Assembly: GCA_947561715.1 (NCBI GenBank)
Contig: OX387198.1
Coordinates: 11,842,001-11,906,000 of the forward strand
Direction of reading: 5' to 3'
Source: Ascidia mentula
Taxonomy: Eukaryota > Chordata > Ascidiacea > Phlebobranchia > Ascidiidae
DNA length: 64,000 nucleotides
Every line of letters starts with the position of its first letter. Position 1 is the first letter of the stretch. Below, piece after piece: positions 37,701 through 48,735 of the stretch. The translations under genes and the position numbers were made by a program. The notes below the pieces were generated by a model. The model was not told the DNA's origin and ran no database searches. It worked only from the letters and a program-made list of their open reading frames with translations.

Positions 37701-40700
37701 TTATTGCCAATCTAACAAAAACAACTTTGCGAATTTCAACAGTTTGTTGAATACTTTTGATTTAATTTCTTCGTCGTCATCCAAGAACACCATTTGCTCG
37801 CGCAGAAACTCCTCCAGTCTTGACCAATCAGATTGGCGCAAGTTGCTTCCGCCCTCTGACGTCGACGAGAGCCGTCGCGGCCGAATGCCTTTGCTCGACG
37901 ACTCGTGACGGGACTGCCAACCGGATGCCATGGCAACGAGCGGCCTGGCCTTGTGCTTCGCCTCATCCGACAAACGATTTCCGTGTTCGTATATTGAGTT
38001 CATGATCTACGAAAAGATGCAACAGAAATAGGCAACGGAGTTTGAATGCAAATCCACCTACAACTGGTAATGGAATTTGACAATTTAGTTAACTTACCAG
38101 TTTCACAGAACTAGATAAACATACACAACAATTTGTAACCACGCCGAATACCTGGGCGAATTTATCTTTGACCGAGCTTTGTTTCTGCTTGAGCGAGCAG
38201 AGGTCATGGTCGAGTGCGCGTATAAGCGAGCAGCATCGAGACGGAGATTTGAATAAAGCAGAAAGAAAATCTGCAGACGAATTTATGTAAGTTTATTAAT
38301 TTTAGCTGACACGGAAGTTGCTGCCAATTTAACTTGGCTGTGAATTACCAAGGGAATTTGATAGGAACATTCGAATTGTACTGAGTAATAAAACATTAAA
38401 CAGTAGAAAAATATGCTATTTGAGATCATTGAACAGTCAACTCGTCACTAATTTGCGTTGAAACATACAACCTGTCTTATTTTCTTACGCTATTTTCGAC
38501 TCAGTGACTTGTCAATCTTAAGTTTATTTTGAGTCAGCACTCACCTGTGTTGATCAGCTGATAAAGGCCGTTTACACATAAATGTGACGTCACGTGTTTA
38601 GCTGAGGTTACTTTGGGTCGGTTTATCGACTGCAGCAAGGCCATCCATTCCTCGTAACTCGATTCTGTAAAAAACATTGTACTTAAAATGTGCTAACAAA
38701 CGGTGTCCTGTAACATTGGTTCGCAAAAGAAACTGGGGCCACGAAGATTTTCAATGGGACAGGATAGGAATAGATTGAACTATTATATAAAAATAAGGTT
38801 TCTTCAGCCTTTGGCTTATTTCACCTAATGGACCATTTTACAAGCGCGGGGTTCGATCAGGTAAACGATCAGTATCGGAGAAGCAGTTTTATTCATAACA
38901 AACCCCGCGCTTGTAAAATGCCCTGCAGTTTACCAGAAAAACTGATCATCATTAATTTTGAAGTGACGCCCATCCTGGTTGTGGGCCACAAGCCGTTGTT
39001 ATATGGGCTACGTATAAATAAGTTTGGGAACCACCATCCAACAACATAAATAATTTAAAGCGAAATGCAACCACGATTTCTTACAGCTTTACGTTTGGCA
39101 CGTATTGCTGAAACCTAGCGATTTTGAATGATGTTTCAACGTTAGTCAGGAATAATCAACACAATTCACCTTTCGTCGAAAACAGGGTCACAAGTCGTTC
39201 CTTCATGGTTGAAACATTTGTTGGAGGCGATTTTCGTTTCAGTTCCGCGTCATCTTCAGTCAAATCTATTTCCATCACTGGTGTAGCTGAACATTGGGAA
39301 GCGATCTGAGTAATTGGGACAGGATTAATTGAATGTATTTTGTCAGTTTATCGGTCTTTCGTACAGGAGTTTTTTAATTTTTTTTGGAATCAACCTGTGG
39401 CAGTTACGGCAGGGTCACCAAATTTCATCCGGCCGGCCCAGTTTGACTCAAAACAGTTATTTTGCTCCACCGTCAGATAAATCTTATGGGTTTCTGTTCT
39501 TACTACACTTTAAGGCACTTTTCTGCTTTTTTTGAGACAGAAATTATGAAGTATTGCTTTTAAATGTACGGCACAAGGATACCATTTTGGTAAAATTTAC
39601 ATTGTCCAACATTGTTATCCAGACCCCGATCGTCACTATAGCCAATACAAGTGATGTTCCCAGTTCTAAATTATCCGGCCCGGCCGGATCCGGATAGTTA
39701 TTAATCAGATCCGGCCGGATAATTTGGATCCGGCAGTTTGTTAACACTGATTCGTGTATTATGGCAAAAATGCTATGTTAAGGTTAGCCTGTCATGAGTG
39801 GAACAAATAAACGTGGGTATTTATTAATATGGTATAACACGTCACGAAAAACCTTAATAACAAATAACAGAAAAATCTTACGTCGGCGAGTATAACAGAC
39901 TGGGTCCCCAAAACGAGTAATTTGCGAAATGTTTGTCCGTTTTTAGGACAAAAATGCTTTCCCAACTATCCGGTTAAATTAAGTGTATTATCCGGCCGGG
40001 TCCGGGTATTGAAAATTGGTCAATATCCGGCCGGGTCCGGGTACCCGGATCCGGCGCAACACATCACTAGCCAATACTCGTGCTTAAAACGTAAACAATG
40101 AACATAAATAAGTTGGATATTGCTGAAAAACGACCGGCACGATTTCTCTGAACGAGTTAGATAATGAAAAATATTTATGTTACTAGGAAAAATTAGATTA
40201 TTCAGATCACCCGGAAGAGGTCATTTCCCAACAAATTTCCGATCGTAACAAACTAATAAATAAAAAATTTCCCACCTTGATGACAGAAGGTCTGCCGGTG
40301 GACGTAGAATCGTCGCTTCGGGATTTCAGCAGTGCTTTAAAACTTGCGCCTGCTTTGCAGCCTCTCATTCCTTGTACTTCGATGAGTCGAGCCATGTAAC
40401 TCGCGTTACTGCTTGTCGCGTTTAGAATCACTTCGGCGTTCGTCTCGCATTGCGAGTCCAGTATCTGATAAAGTGTCAAATAAAAACTCAAACAAAAACG
40501 CGTAAATCATCTCAGTTTTTTCGAGAATACAACAGCGGCAGAAAAAAGTGGATACTTTTTGGAAAGTAGAAAAAAAGTGTTCTGAAAATTAATATTCCTA
40601 TATTTGAGCACTGTTTTTTTTTAATTTTAAACTTGACGAACGAGCAATGTTTTGCTAAAAATATGAATGACGTCAGTAGAGTGACGAGAAACAGCCGTAC

Positions 40701-43700
40701 AAATTATTTGTGTATTTTTGCAAACCTGCAAGAGTAAATCCATAGAACCGATGGGAATACCAAAGGACTGAATGAAAAGTATGAGTTGTTCAACTTCAAG
40801 GTCACGAACAGCCGCAAACGCAAGTCTGCGAGTCGAAGGTGTGACCTCTGACCCGAGCATCCGCAGTCTCAGCCAATCAGGGAGCAGCAAGGCTTCCTCT
40901 TGGGTGTCCATTAGATAGGCCTGCGTAAGATGAGCGAAATACAGGTAGTTTTTCATTGGTTACTGACATTGAACTGATCAAAGAGAGCACAATGTTGCAT
41001 GAGGCATCAGCAGAATGTGGCATTTTTTGGAAATTTACTAACGGATTTAAACAAGATACAGGTGTCTGGATATCAACCCTTAAATTGAAGTGAGAGCTAC
41101 TTGGTAAAACGTATCTTGTCGTGCATACTTTTGCACATATAATGCTAAAATATATTTCGACACCCAAAAAACGCAATTATTTTCACCTGTGGTATGACGT
41201 AACCTTCCTCACTAAACCAATATCCCATCAGCTGATGGTAGATGACGTCAGCTTGCTCCTGGTGTGGAGACTCTTCGCTCATCCGAAGTGAGGGTGGCCC
41301 GAACCCCAGGAGAATGATGCTTGCTTGAGGGACTAAGATGTGAAGTGTCGCCGCTCCATAGTTGTTCGGCCATTTAACGTAAATCTGTGTGATACAGGGG
41401 TATTTGAATGGTCAAGCAACGCGGCCTTACACGTTGATGAGCAAGTCTGATTTAAGATTTTTTATTTATATGAAAAATAAGTTTGTTACGAAAGTGACTG
41501 ATATATAGCTTAAACACAATGCAACTTTGCTGTGAAACATTTTTTAACAGTCTTCGTCATCGTGATTGACACAACCTTATATGCAGTGAGACACGAATGG
41601 TCCTATTTATATGATTCCATTTACGCAGGAATGGACAGCTTGGAGGTTTCAGTTGCCAAAAACAAACGGCGCATTGTTTCCATCGGCGAAACGACATTAC
41701 GGGCATTTTGGGCAATAAAAAACTAAAAACCTCGTCCTGCGAATCGCTCCAAGGGATCCGGTCGACTGCTTCTGCATCTGCGCTGATCCTCCTAGCATCG
41801 TGTTCATGTGCAAGTCGGATATGCGTCACAAAGATCTCCAACAGTGATGTCACAAAACTCTGCCCGGTGGTTGCAGGTGAGCCGGCGATGAAGGAAGACG
41901 TCGGCACCATGGCCGCCTGGACGATGATGCGCCTGAACCACATTCATTTTTCGTTAAGTGGGAAAGAAGAAAAGTCCACATGTGTATACCTGTCTATCAA
42001 AAGGTGAGAAGCCATACGAGCAGCCCCGGTTGAAAGTTCAAACAACTGCTCTCGGTCGCCCCTTCCGGCCAACTGGAGGTCGTTAGCCAAAAAAGTGACG
42101 TAGGCAGCAACCGCGTGTGGCTCGGCGGAGACCAGGACGGCGTTACGAATGGCCTCGACGGTAGCGAGTCGAAGCATGGTTGCATATTGAGGAAGCTGCA
42201 AGAGGTCGTGCAGCAACCATCTGGAATGCGAATAAATAACCAATGAATTTTCTGAAACATGTGTGATAGATGGATATCAGTTGCGAAAAACTGTCCATCA
42301 TTTTTTAAGTAAATTATTAAAACACAATTTTTACAACTTAGTCCGTTTTTTTTGGGCGATTAATTATCGTCTTGATCGTAACATCATATAAAGCACTACT
42401 CATCAAATAAAAAGTTGCAGATTTTTCAACAGATAAACAAAAAGGTGTTGTTACACACCATTGCCTGTTTGTTTTGGAAAGAGACTGAGGTCAAATTACT
42501 CAATATGAAAATAAATTTGGTTATATTTTAATATTTTACTTGTAGTCAGGGCTGCCCTTGTTGCTGTCAACTTCCATCGGTTGGTCTTCCGTGATATTAG
42601 TAAGAATCATTGCAAGCGCCATCCGCGATTTTTCTCTGGTCACAATTTGTGGGGAGTAGAGGCGTTTCAGAAAGTACTGAATGACCTGTGATACAATAAT
42701 AGGTGTAAATAACACAGTATGTGGAATAGCACACAACATGAAGCCGTGATATGCCATGGTGTCTTGGGGTGAAAGTTGGGCACACAAAATGAGAAATTAT
42801 GGAATGTTTTTTTTCTGATAAGTTATGTTAACATACTTGTACAGATTCTTCGTAGTTGTCTTGTAGCAGAAGCTGACGGAGTTGTGAAATAAGTTCCTCG
42901 GTGTGAATACCTCCACTGGATAACTACACAATGGCCATTTTTAGTGAAAGCAAAGCAAGTAAATGGGTAGTAATTACACAGACAACATTACTTTTTTTGA
43001 TACAAGACGGCAGATGCGAACAAGGAGTTTTTACCTTTTCCATCTCACTGTCTTGCACAAGGAGAAATTCGCAGAGACACTGAACAGGTAGGAGACCCAC
43101 ATCCCCTTTTGCAGAAGCAACAAGATCAGGCAACCAAGTCATGGACTGGTTGTCACCATGCCTACACAAAAGGTAACAAAGGGTTTTATATAAAAGTAGT
43201 TGCAAGCTCATTTAGTCTATTGTTTAACTGCAATCATTGTAATATCTACAAAAAAAAACACCTTTTTCTAACAAAAGTCTGATAAATGTTCAGGAATCAT
43301 TTATGAAGTATTTCAAAGTCTGCTTGCCTGTTGATGATATCCAGTAGAAAGTCTGGTTGCCTGGAGCGGCACAACAAAACACCAAGTTGTAGTCGATATG
43401 ATAAGGAACTAACTTGTTCCAAAATACGATCTGGGGGTCTTCTTGGGTGACCTTGTGGATCCATTGCAATAAGCTGGGACAGAAGTAAGCTGCTTTCCTC
43501 CGTTATCACTTGTCTTGTGGTCACAGCCGCAAGGTGTGATTCAAATTCCAGAATCTCAGCCTTTTCCAACTTTTAAAAAACAAATTGTTGGTCATTTCTT
43601 ATTCAAACTTATTTTGGATTTTGGATATTTTGGATAAATTATTTTGGATAGGAAAAAGGGAAGGTCACACTATTTGCCATGGAAATAAAATTCATCTAAG

Positions 43701-46700
43701 ACCTAAAGTAAGTTTGTGATGCCCCAACAAACACTGTTTTAAAATTCATTTAAAGCACTAATACATTGCAACACACCATTTGGGAACCTCTGTTTCAACA
43801 AAACAAAAAAACAGTGTTAGTATCACACGAAGTGGTGAAAAAATATGTTCTGCAAACAGTGTTAGTTGTTGTTCTATTTACCATTGACATCTGATGTTCT
43901 TTTCCAACCATTTGATTTCTAAGATCATCATCAACCACAGTAACTGGTGGATACGTGAAGCGGTTGACAATCGACATTTCCATTAGAACTGAAAGTAAAA
44001 AGAAATTGATTTTCCTATTATACCATTGACAAAAGTCAATAATACAGGAATTATGTCTGATAAAAATGCAATAAATACATGATAAGTTGCTTCAATATGC
44101 CAACCATGACAGAAGTGCAACAGAGCGATTATTAATGACACATATAAGATTTTATGTTTCAATGTTGTTTAAAACTATTGCTATTCATATCAGCTAGTAC
44201 AGACAGCTACTACACACAAAACAGTTGCCATGCAAAGTAATTGGCATTGAAACTGATTTGCAGAAAGGCACATTGCATTTAAAAGATTGCTATACTTCAA
44301 TATACTTAGTAATATGGCAAATTACTGATATTTTGACATTTTTGACTTGTGCAAGAATGGAACCCACTCACCTTTCAGCATCGGATAGGTTGTCCAGGCC
44401 TGTTGTCCAATAGTACCTGGATTGAGGCATATTATAATCAGAAGACTCTGTAGTGCAGTCCAGTATAGCTGGGATATTGCAAGTGAAGGAGGTATATAAT
44501 CTGATGGCAGTTTGATATTGCCTGGGTGATGATACTGGCACAATGCCAAGATGGTGTCTGTCACATCTACTCGTTCAACTGCAAGAGGATTGAATGATTG
44601 CTGAGCCAGGACAGCAGAACGTCTGTGGATAAAATTGGAGTTTATAACCAAACAAATGCAGACACATTATCAAACACATGAGGCTACTTATTGAGCATTA
44701 GCTTTCAAAGACAGAAAAATACTTTCTGACCACCTCTAAAAACTGAAAAGAAAAGATATATTCCTGAGTCCAACAATGTGGCTATGGGCCAGTGGTTCTC
44801 AAACTGCTTAACTTGGTTCCTTTATATTTGTAATCAGCAGACATAATTTTAAAATCTGTTTAGTTTTTAGATGGAGCAATATTGAAACAACACCAAACAT
44901 AAACTTTTATTTCAGTTTAACACCATTGTGTTGCAGTTTAAATCATGATGGACAATGTCAGTGTTTCATACCCTTACAGAACTTTAAATTCTGTAAAATC
45001 ATTAGAAATCCCATATTATACAGAAAAAAGTATTCTACCTGACAAGTTGACCAATGAGGTCCAAAGCTTCCGCTGGGGCAAGTGGATGATCGGGGGAAAG
45101 ACCAATCGCTGCCAACCTCAAGAGGGAGCCCTCAAGCATTGCAGAATCATGACAGGTCTTGATTAGAAATGGCCGGTCGACCTCAGGGGGCCAGTTGTCA
45201 CGGGTGTGATAGAAATCAACTGGCTTTAAGAACAGCAGCTGAGCCAAAAATATTTCAAATATTAAAACATATAATATGCCAGAGGAACTTGTAAATTTTT
45301 CAAATCGCAAGTTTGAAAATTGAGGTTAGAATGTTAAAAACTGCTGTCAAATTTAGTTTGCAACATTGCCACAAAATAATAATACAATTTTTAAAAAAAG
45401 CTGAAGTTTTTATCACTGCAATAATAAAATTTAAAATTCACTGGAACACAAGTAGCACCTTCTGAAGCAACTGAATAAAATCAGATGATGGCATTCGACC
45501 GTTCAACCTGGGAATTACTATCATGTGCATCCACCAGAGGGCGTCATGCTGGATTTCAGCATGAAGCAGTTTAATCTGGTTGTATGTCTCATCCACATTA
45601 GCGATGGCACTATCTGACTTTCTCTACAAGATACTTGCTTTAAACACATATCACTAATTTACCATTCAATGAAATTTGTTTATTCGTCCCATACCTTTCC
45701 ATTGATGATCAACAAGACTTCCTTTGCTTCAGGTGTGATGCTTAGTAGCATGGTAAGACATATCAGGTCGACAGTTGATAAAATGAAACGGTCTGTAGCG
45801 TACACGTCAAACAGTCAATGAATATTTTACTACATGAATTTTATTCTACAGTTAACTAATAAATTTGTGTCACAAACAAAACATCTTACGCAATCGTAGC
45901 AAAATTTATTGTTTAAGAGACAAAATTTTACAAAGTTATAAGTTATATTCCTAAAACTAGCAAACATTCTGAAATTTACATGGCATTATACTACATGTCT
46001 ACTCTCTTGTTTGCAATCAGTATCAACTTAACATTTTTCTTTTTTTACATCAAATAACATATTCAACATGACACCTTTGTGTTGCTGATCCAGGGCGTTA
46101 TACTTTTCCATGTCAGGTTCCTGCATTAAACCAATTGCAAGAGCATTAAAGCGTATCTCATGTTTAATTGCTCTAACAATCTCCCTCAACAATGCTCTCA
46201 CAGCCCTCAGGTAATCCTCCTGCTGGAGCAGCAGATCCTGAGAAACAGAGGCTGCAATAAGAAAACAATTTGTGAGATGTTGCTTGTTTAGGTGTTAAAT
46301 TGACACAACAATATTATATAGTTAGTACCCAGTGTTCTTGCCCCTATTTCCGGGTAGTTTTGTAACGTTGAGACAACAACAGCCATGTTGCCAGGATGGC
46401 GTGCATTTGAAAGTTCATTGTACAGAACATAACTGAACATGGTTTTCAGGTTGTTTGGATGTGCGTCAATGAGCTCCTGCAAATTGGCACTTCACTTAAA
46501 TTGAAAAGTTTAATAAGGCCTTAAGGTGTATGTGTCAAATGCTCCACAAGTGACAAAACTTAAAACCATTACAGAGAGAATTATTTCATTACGTAAATAG
46601 AAAAGAAATAATAAATTTAACAATCAGATTTCATTCCACCTTCAGGCATATCAGGTAGAAATTCAACAAGGGCTTTGATTTCAATCTCATTTTGGTCAAG

Positions 46701-48735
46701 TTCCCTATAGTGTCAACGTCTTCTTGTGAATGGGAATTACAATTTACACAAATAGCCATTAGTAGATCCTGCAAAAACAAAGACATGCATATTTGTTTAT
46801 ATTAAGCCTTGCTTGTTTCGAGTCCGTTGCATGTATAACATCCATTTTGCACGCCTTAATGAAGATTTAAATAACACTTACCTGTGCTGGTTTGACCAGT
46901 TTATGGCTTTGCAACCACATTTCTAGCTTTTGACTGGCAAGACTGCGTATTTCCTGCAGGCCACAGGCAGACGCAAGAGATTTAATAAGGTTTCTTCCAG
47001 ACATGCCAGATGCAACACCACTGGGGCCAGATACACCACCGACAGGATTGATATCAGGTATTCGCCTTGAAAGACGCTCTTTCAGGATGTCAATGGTAAA
47101 ATTTTGAATCTCTGCACTATTTTGAAACCTGCAAACAACAATACAAATTCAGGTTAATTTCCCGGATAAGAAATCTACAGGTATCATTTTTTGTAGGTAA
47201 GCAAATTTGGAATGTTAGTTTTTGTGATAAATATGCACCAATTAAACTTTACAGACAGATTTAACACAAGAATTGAATTCACAGCATGATTTTAGGCACC
47301 TTGTGATTGAGGCCTCTTTGGAACTTAGATCAGTCATCAAAACATCACCTTCACTTTCTATGAAAGTGTGCACCTTTGTGCCAAATGCAGTGAGCAGGTT
47401 TTTCACAAAAGCTTGGCATTCAGGATGGTCAACCCACACACGATCCGCCAATGAGTCATCCAAAAACACTAAATTTTATCAAAGTAGCATAAAATGTAAA
47501 TTCTATTTCTTTAGAAGGTTGGCAGCTTTTTACCCTTCACAAGAATGTCTGGCCAGTCTTCCGAAAGTTCCAAAACTGCATTTAGGATGTTGCAACTAAG
47601 TATCGCAAGCATGTAGACTCCTGGGGTAACATATATATGTATACACACAAAACCATATTATGAGACATGAGTTGTTCAGAAATAGAATTTGATACCTTTT
47701 GACTTAATTGGATCAGGAGTCATGTCTTTTTTTAACAAGTTGGCAAGATGTTCTATTACCGGTTCTGTTTTAAACATATCTGGCCTTTCTTTAGCCAAGT
47801 AGAACATGGAAAGGATAGTGGTCATGTCTGGCTTGTTCCTATTGAGCCTTAAGGTTTGAATAGCTCCACACAGCAGACCCTGTATGTAATTATAGTATTT
47901 TGTACTGCTGTTCTGCCCGTTATCATACAACACATAGGTAAAACTCAATATACCTCTACTTGGTCTGAGTCTACATCAACATGCTTAAGGACTTGGTCCA
48001 CTAGTTCTGCAGGTGGGCAGTCAATACAAGGTGCAGTTGGCTCTGGAATCGTAGGTGACATCCTGCTGGAATCCACTGTTGAAACCATGCGACCCATGGG
48101 TGCCATTGCATAATGATGTGGCATGTTAAATGTGCCTGAAGGTTTGAGTTTCTTGCCAGATGGAACACCTGAGAAACAATTTCAAGTGGATTAATTAAAT
48201 GATATATTACTCTACTCCATACCAGGGGTCTCAAACTCAAATTTGGGCCAAGTGAAAACTAAGGTACATAATACGTTATCATAACAATCACAATAGCAAA
48301 TCCCTTGTGACATGTCATGCTCTTAGCTGGGCACTAGACACCAAATGACTTACGTTTGTTTTACTGTACACATTAATTGATATTTCAAAATGCCTTGCAG
48401 GGCATGTGTTTGAGGCCCATGCTCTACAAGACAAACAGCCCCTGGAAATGAAGTTTTGAAAACTGATTTCATAATTAAATCACTTGAAATGCTTCTTTAT
48501 AGGCTACATAACCATGTTAACATTTGCACATGCTAATGTGGTACCAATTTTTGCCATAGAGCACAAAAGAATCCAACAGATTCATACCATCGCCACCTCC
48601 CAGTCTGTGGGGTTCTTTGTTTTTAGTTCCGAGGGCAAAAAAGTTTTGATCAGCCAGTGCAAAGGACTGATTAGGTCTTACTGATGAGGACGTCCTGGCT
48701 ATTCTTTTCCCTCCTCCACGCTTCATTGTACTCAT
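31770..48735 (-). CDS. INTS1: Integrator complex subunit 1
   Basis: Complete 40-exon model, 2,228 residues (human about 2,190). INTS1 is the large helical scaffold of Integrator, which cleaves snRNA 3' ends and nascent transcripts in the nucleus. Exons: 48735-48588, 48168-47954, 47879-47696, 47620-47534, 47468-47300, 47128-46882, 46768-46640, 46476-46329, 46251-46075, 45792-45695, 45623-45459, 45238-45039, 44622-44372, 43988-43882, 43569-43328, 43161-43035, 42923-42837, 42685-42540, 42220-41990, 41932-41731, 41384-41187, 40920-40726, 40464-40276, 39305-39170, 38664-38545, 38270-38152, 38006-37755, 37545-37434, 36957-36857, 36555-36422, 36357-36291, 35698-35523, 35461-35280, 34919-34768, 34560-34459, 34287-34108, 33839-33699, 33393-33166, 32715-32503, 32099-31770. 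Matching blocks include LGTKNK, DWPDILVK, VWVDHPECQAFV, QKLEMWLQ, ALCQYHHPGNIKLP, DPQGHPRRPP, LGVLLCRSRQPDFLL, LPVQCLCEFLL, WSDSQDE, EEALLLPDWLRLRM, FIQSFGIPIGSM, GLLVDWLQLLDPELL, IWQGR and LPEMAILCRDNAVLLL. The intron after 43328 has a GC donor. Confidence 0.95.
35085..35152 (+). repeat. tRNA-derived SINE head or tRNA pseudogene
   Basis: A D-arm/box A-like AGCTCTCGTTTGGAAGAGCA is followed 31 nt later by a box B-like GGGAGTTCAAACCTCGC. The D stem GCTC/GAGC pairs, but the acceptor and T stems are broken and the anticodon arm is not normal. It is not a functional tRNA. It sits in an INTS1 intron, antisense to that gene. Confidence 0.45.
38834..38920. repeat. Perfect 20 bp inverted repeat
   Basis: CATTTTACAAGCGCGGGGTT (38834-38853) is exactly mirrored by its reverse complement at 38901-38920, with a 47 bp spacer. 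It lies in an INTS1 intron. It could be a small MITE or a stable hairpin; no clear target duplication was found. Confidence 0.75.
39649..40069. mobile_element. hAT-type non-autonomous element in an INTS1 intron
   Basis: A 421 bp element flanked by the 8 bp direct repeat GCCAATAC (39641-39648 and 40070-40077). Ends are AAGTGATGTTCC and, reverse-complemented on the right, TAGTGATGTGTTG. The interior contains clustered GC-rich palindromic units built on CCGGATCC and CCGGCCGG, at about 39675-39735 and 39970-40055. No transposase ORF. Confidence 0.7.
44790..44840. mobile_element. Solo hAT-like terminus
   Basis: CAGTGGTTCTCAAACTG at 44790-44806 matches a widespread hAT terminal sequence. No partner end was found, so the extent is a guess. 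Confidence 0.4.
48223..48421. mobile_element. Decayed hAT-like MITE in INTS1 intron 1
   Basis: The left end is CAGGGGTCTCAAACTC and the right side carries GTTTGAGGCCCATG, the mirrored form. Flanking octamers CTCCATAC and CTCTACAA agree only partly, so the insertion is old or the ends are slightly off. Confidence 0.5.

Noticed and set aside
48660-48700. CTGATGAGGAC as a second hammerhead core
   Set aside because: No GAAA or pairing stems nearby; it is antisense to INTS1 coding exon 1.
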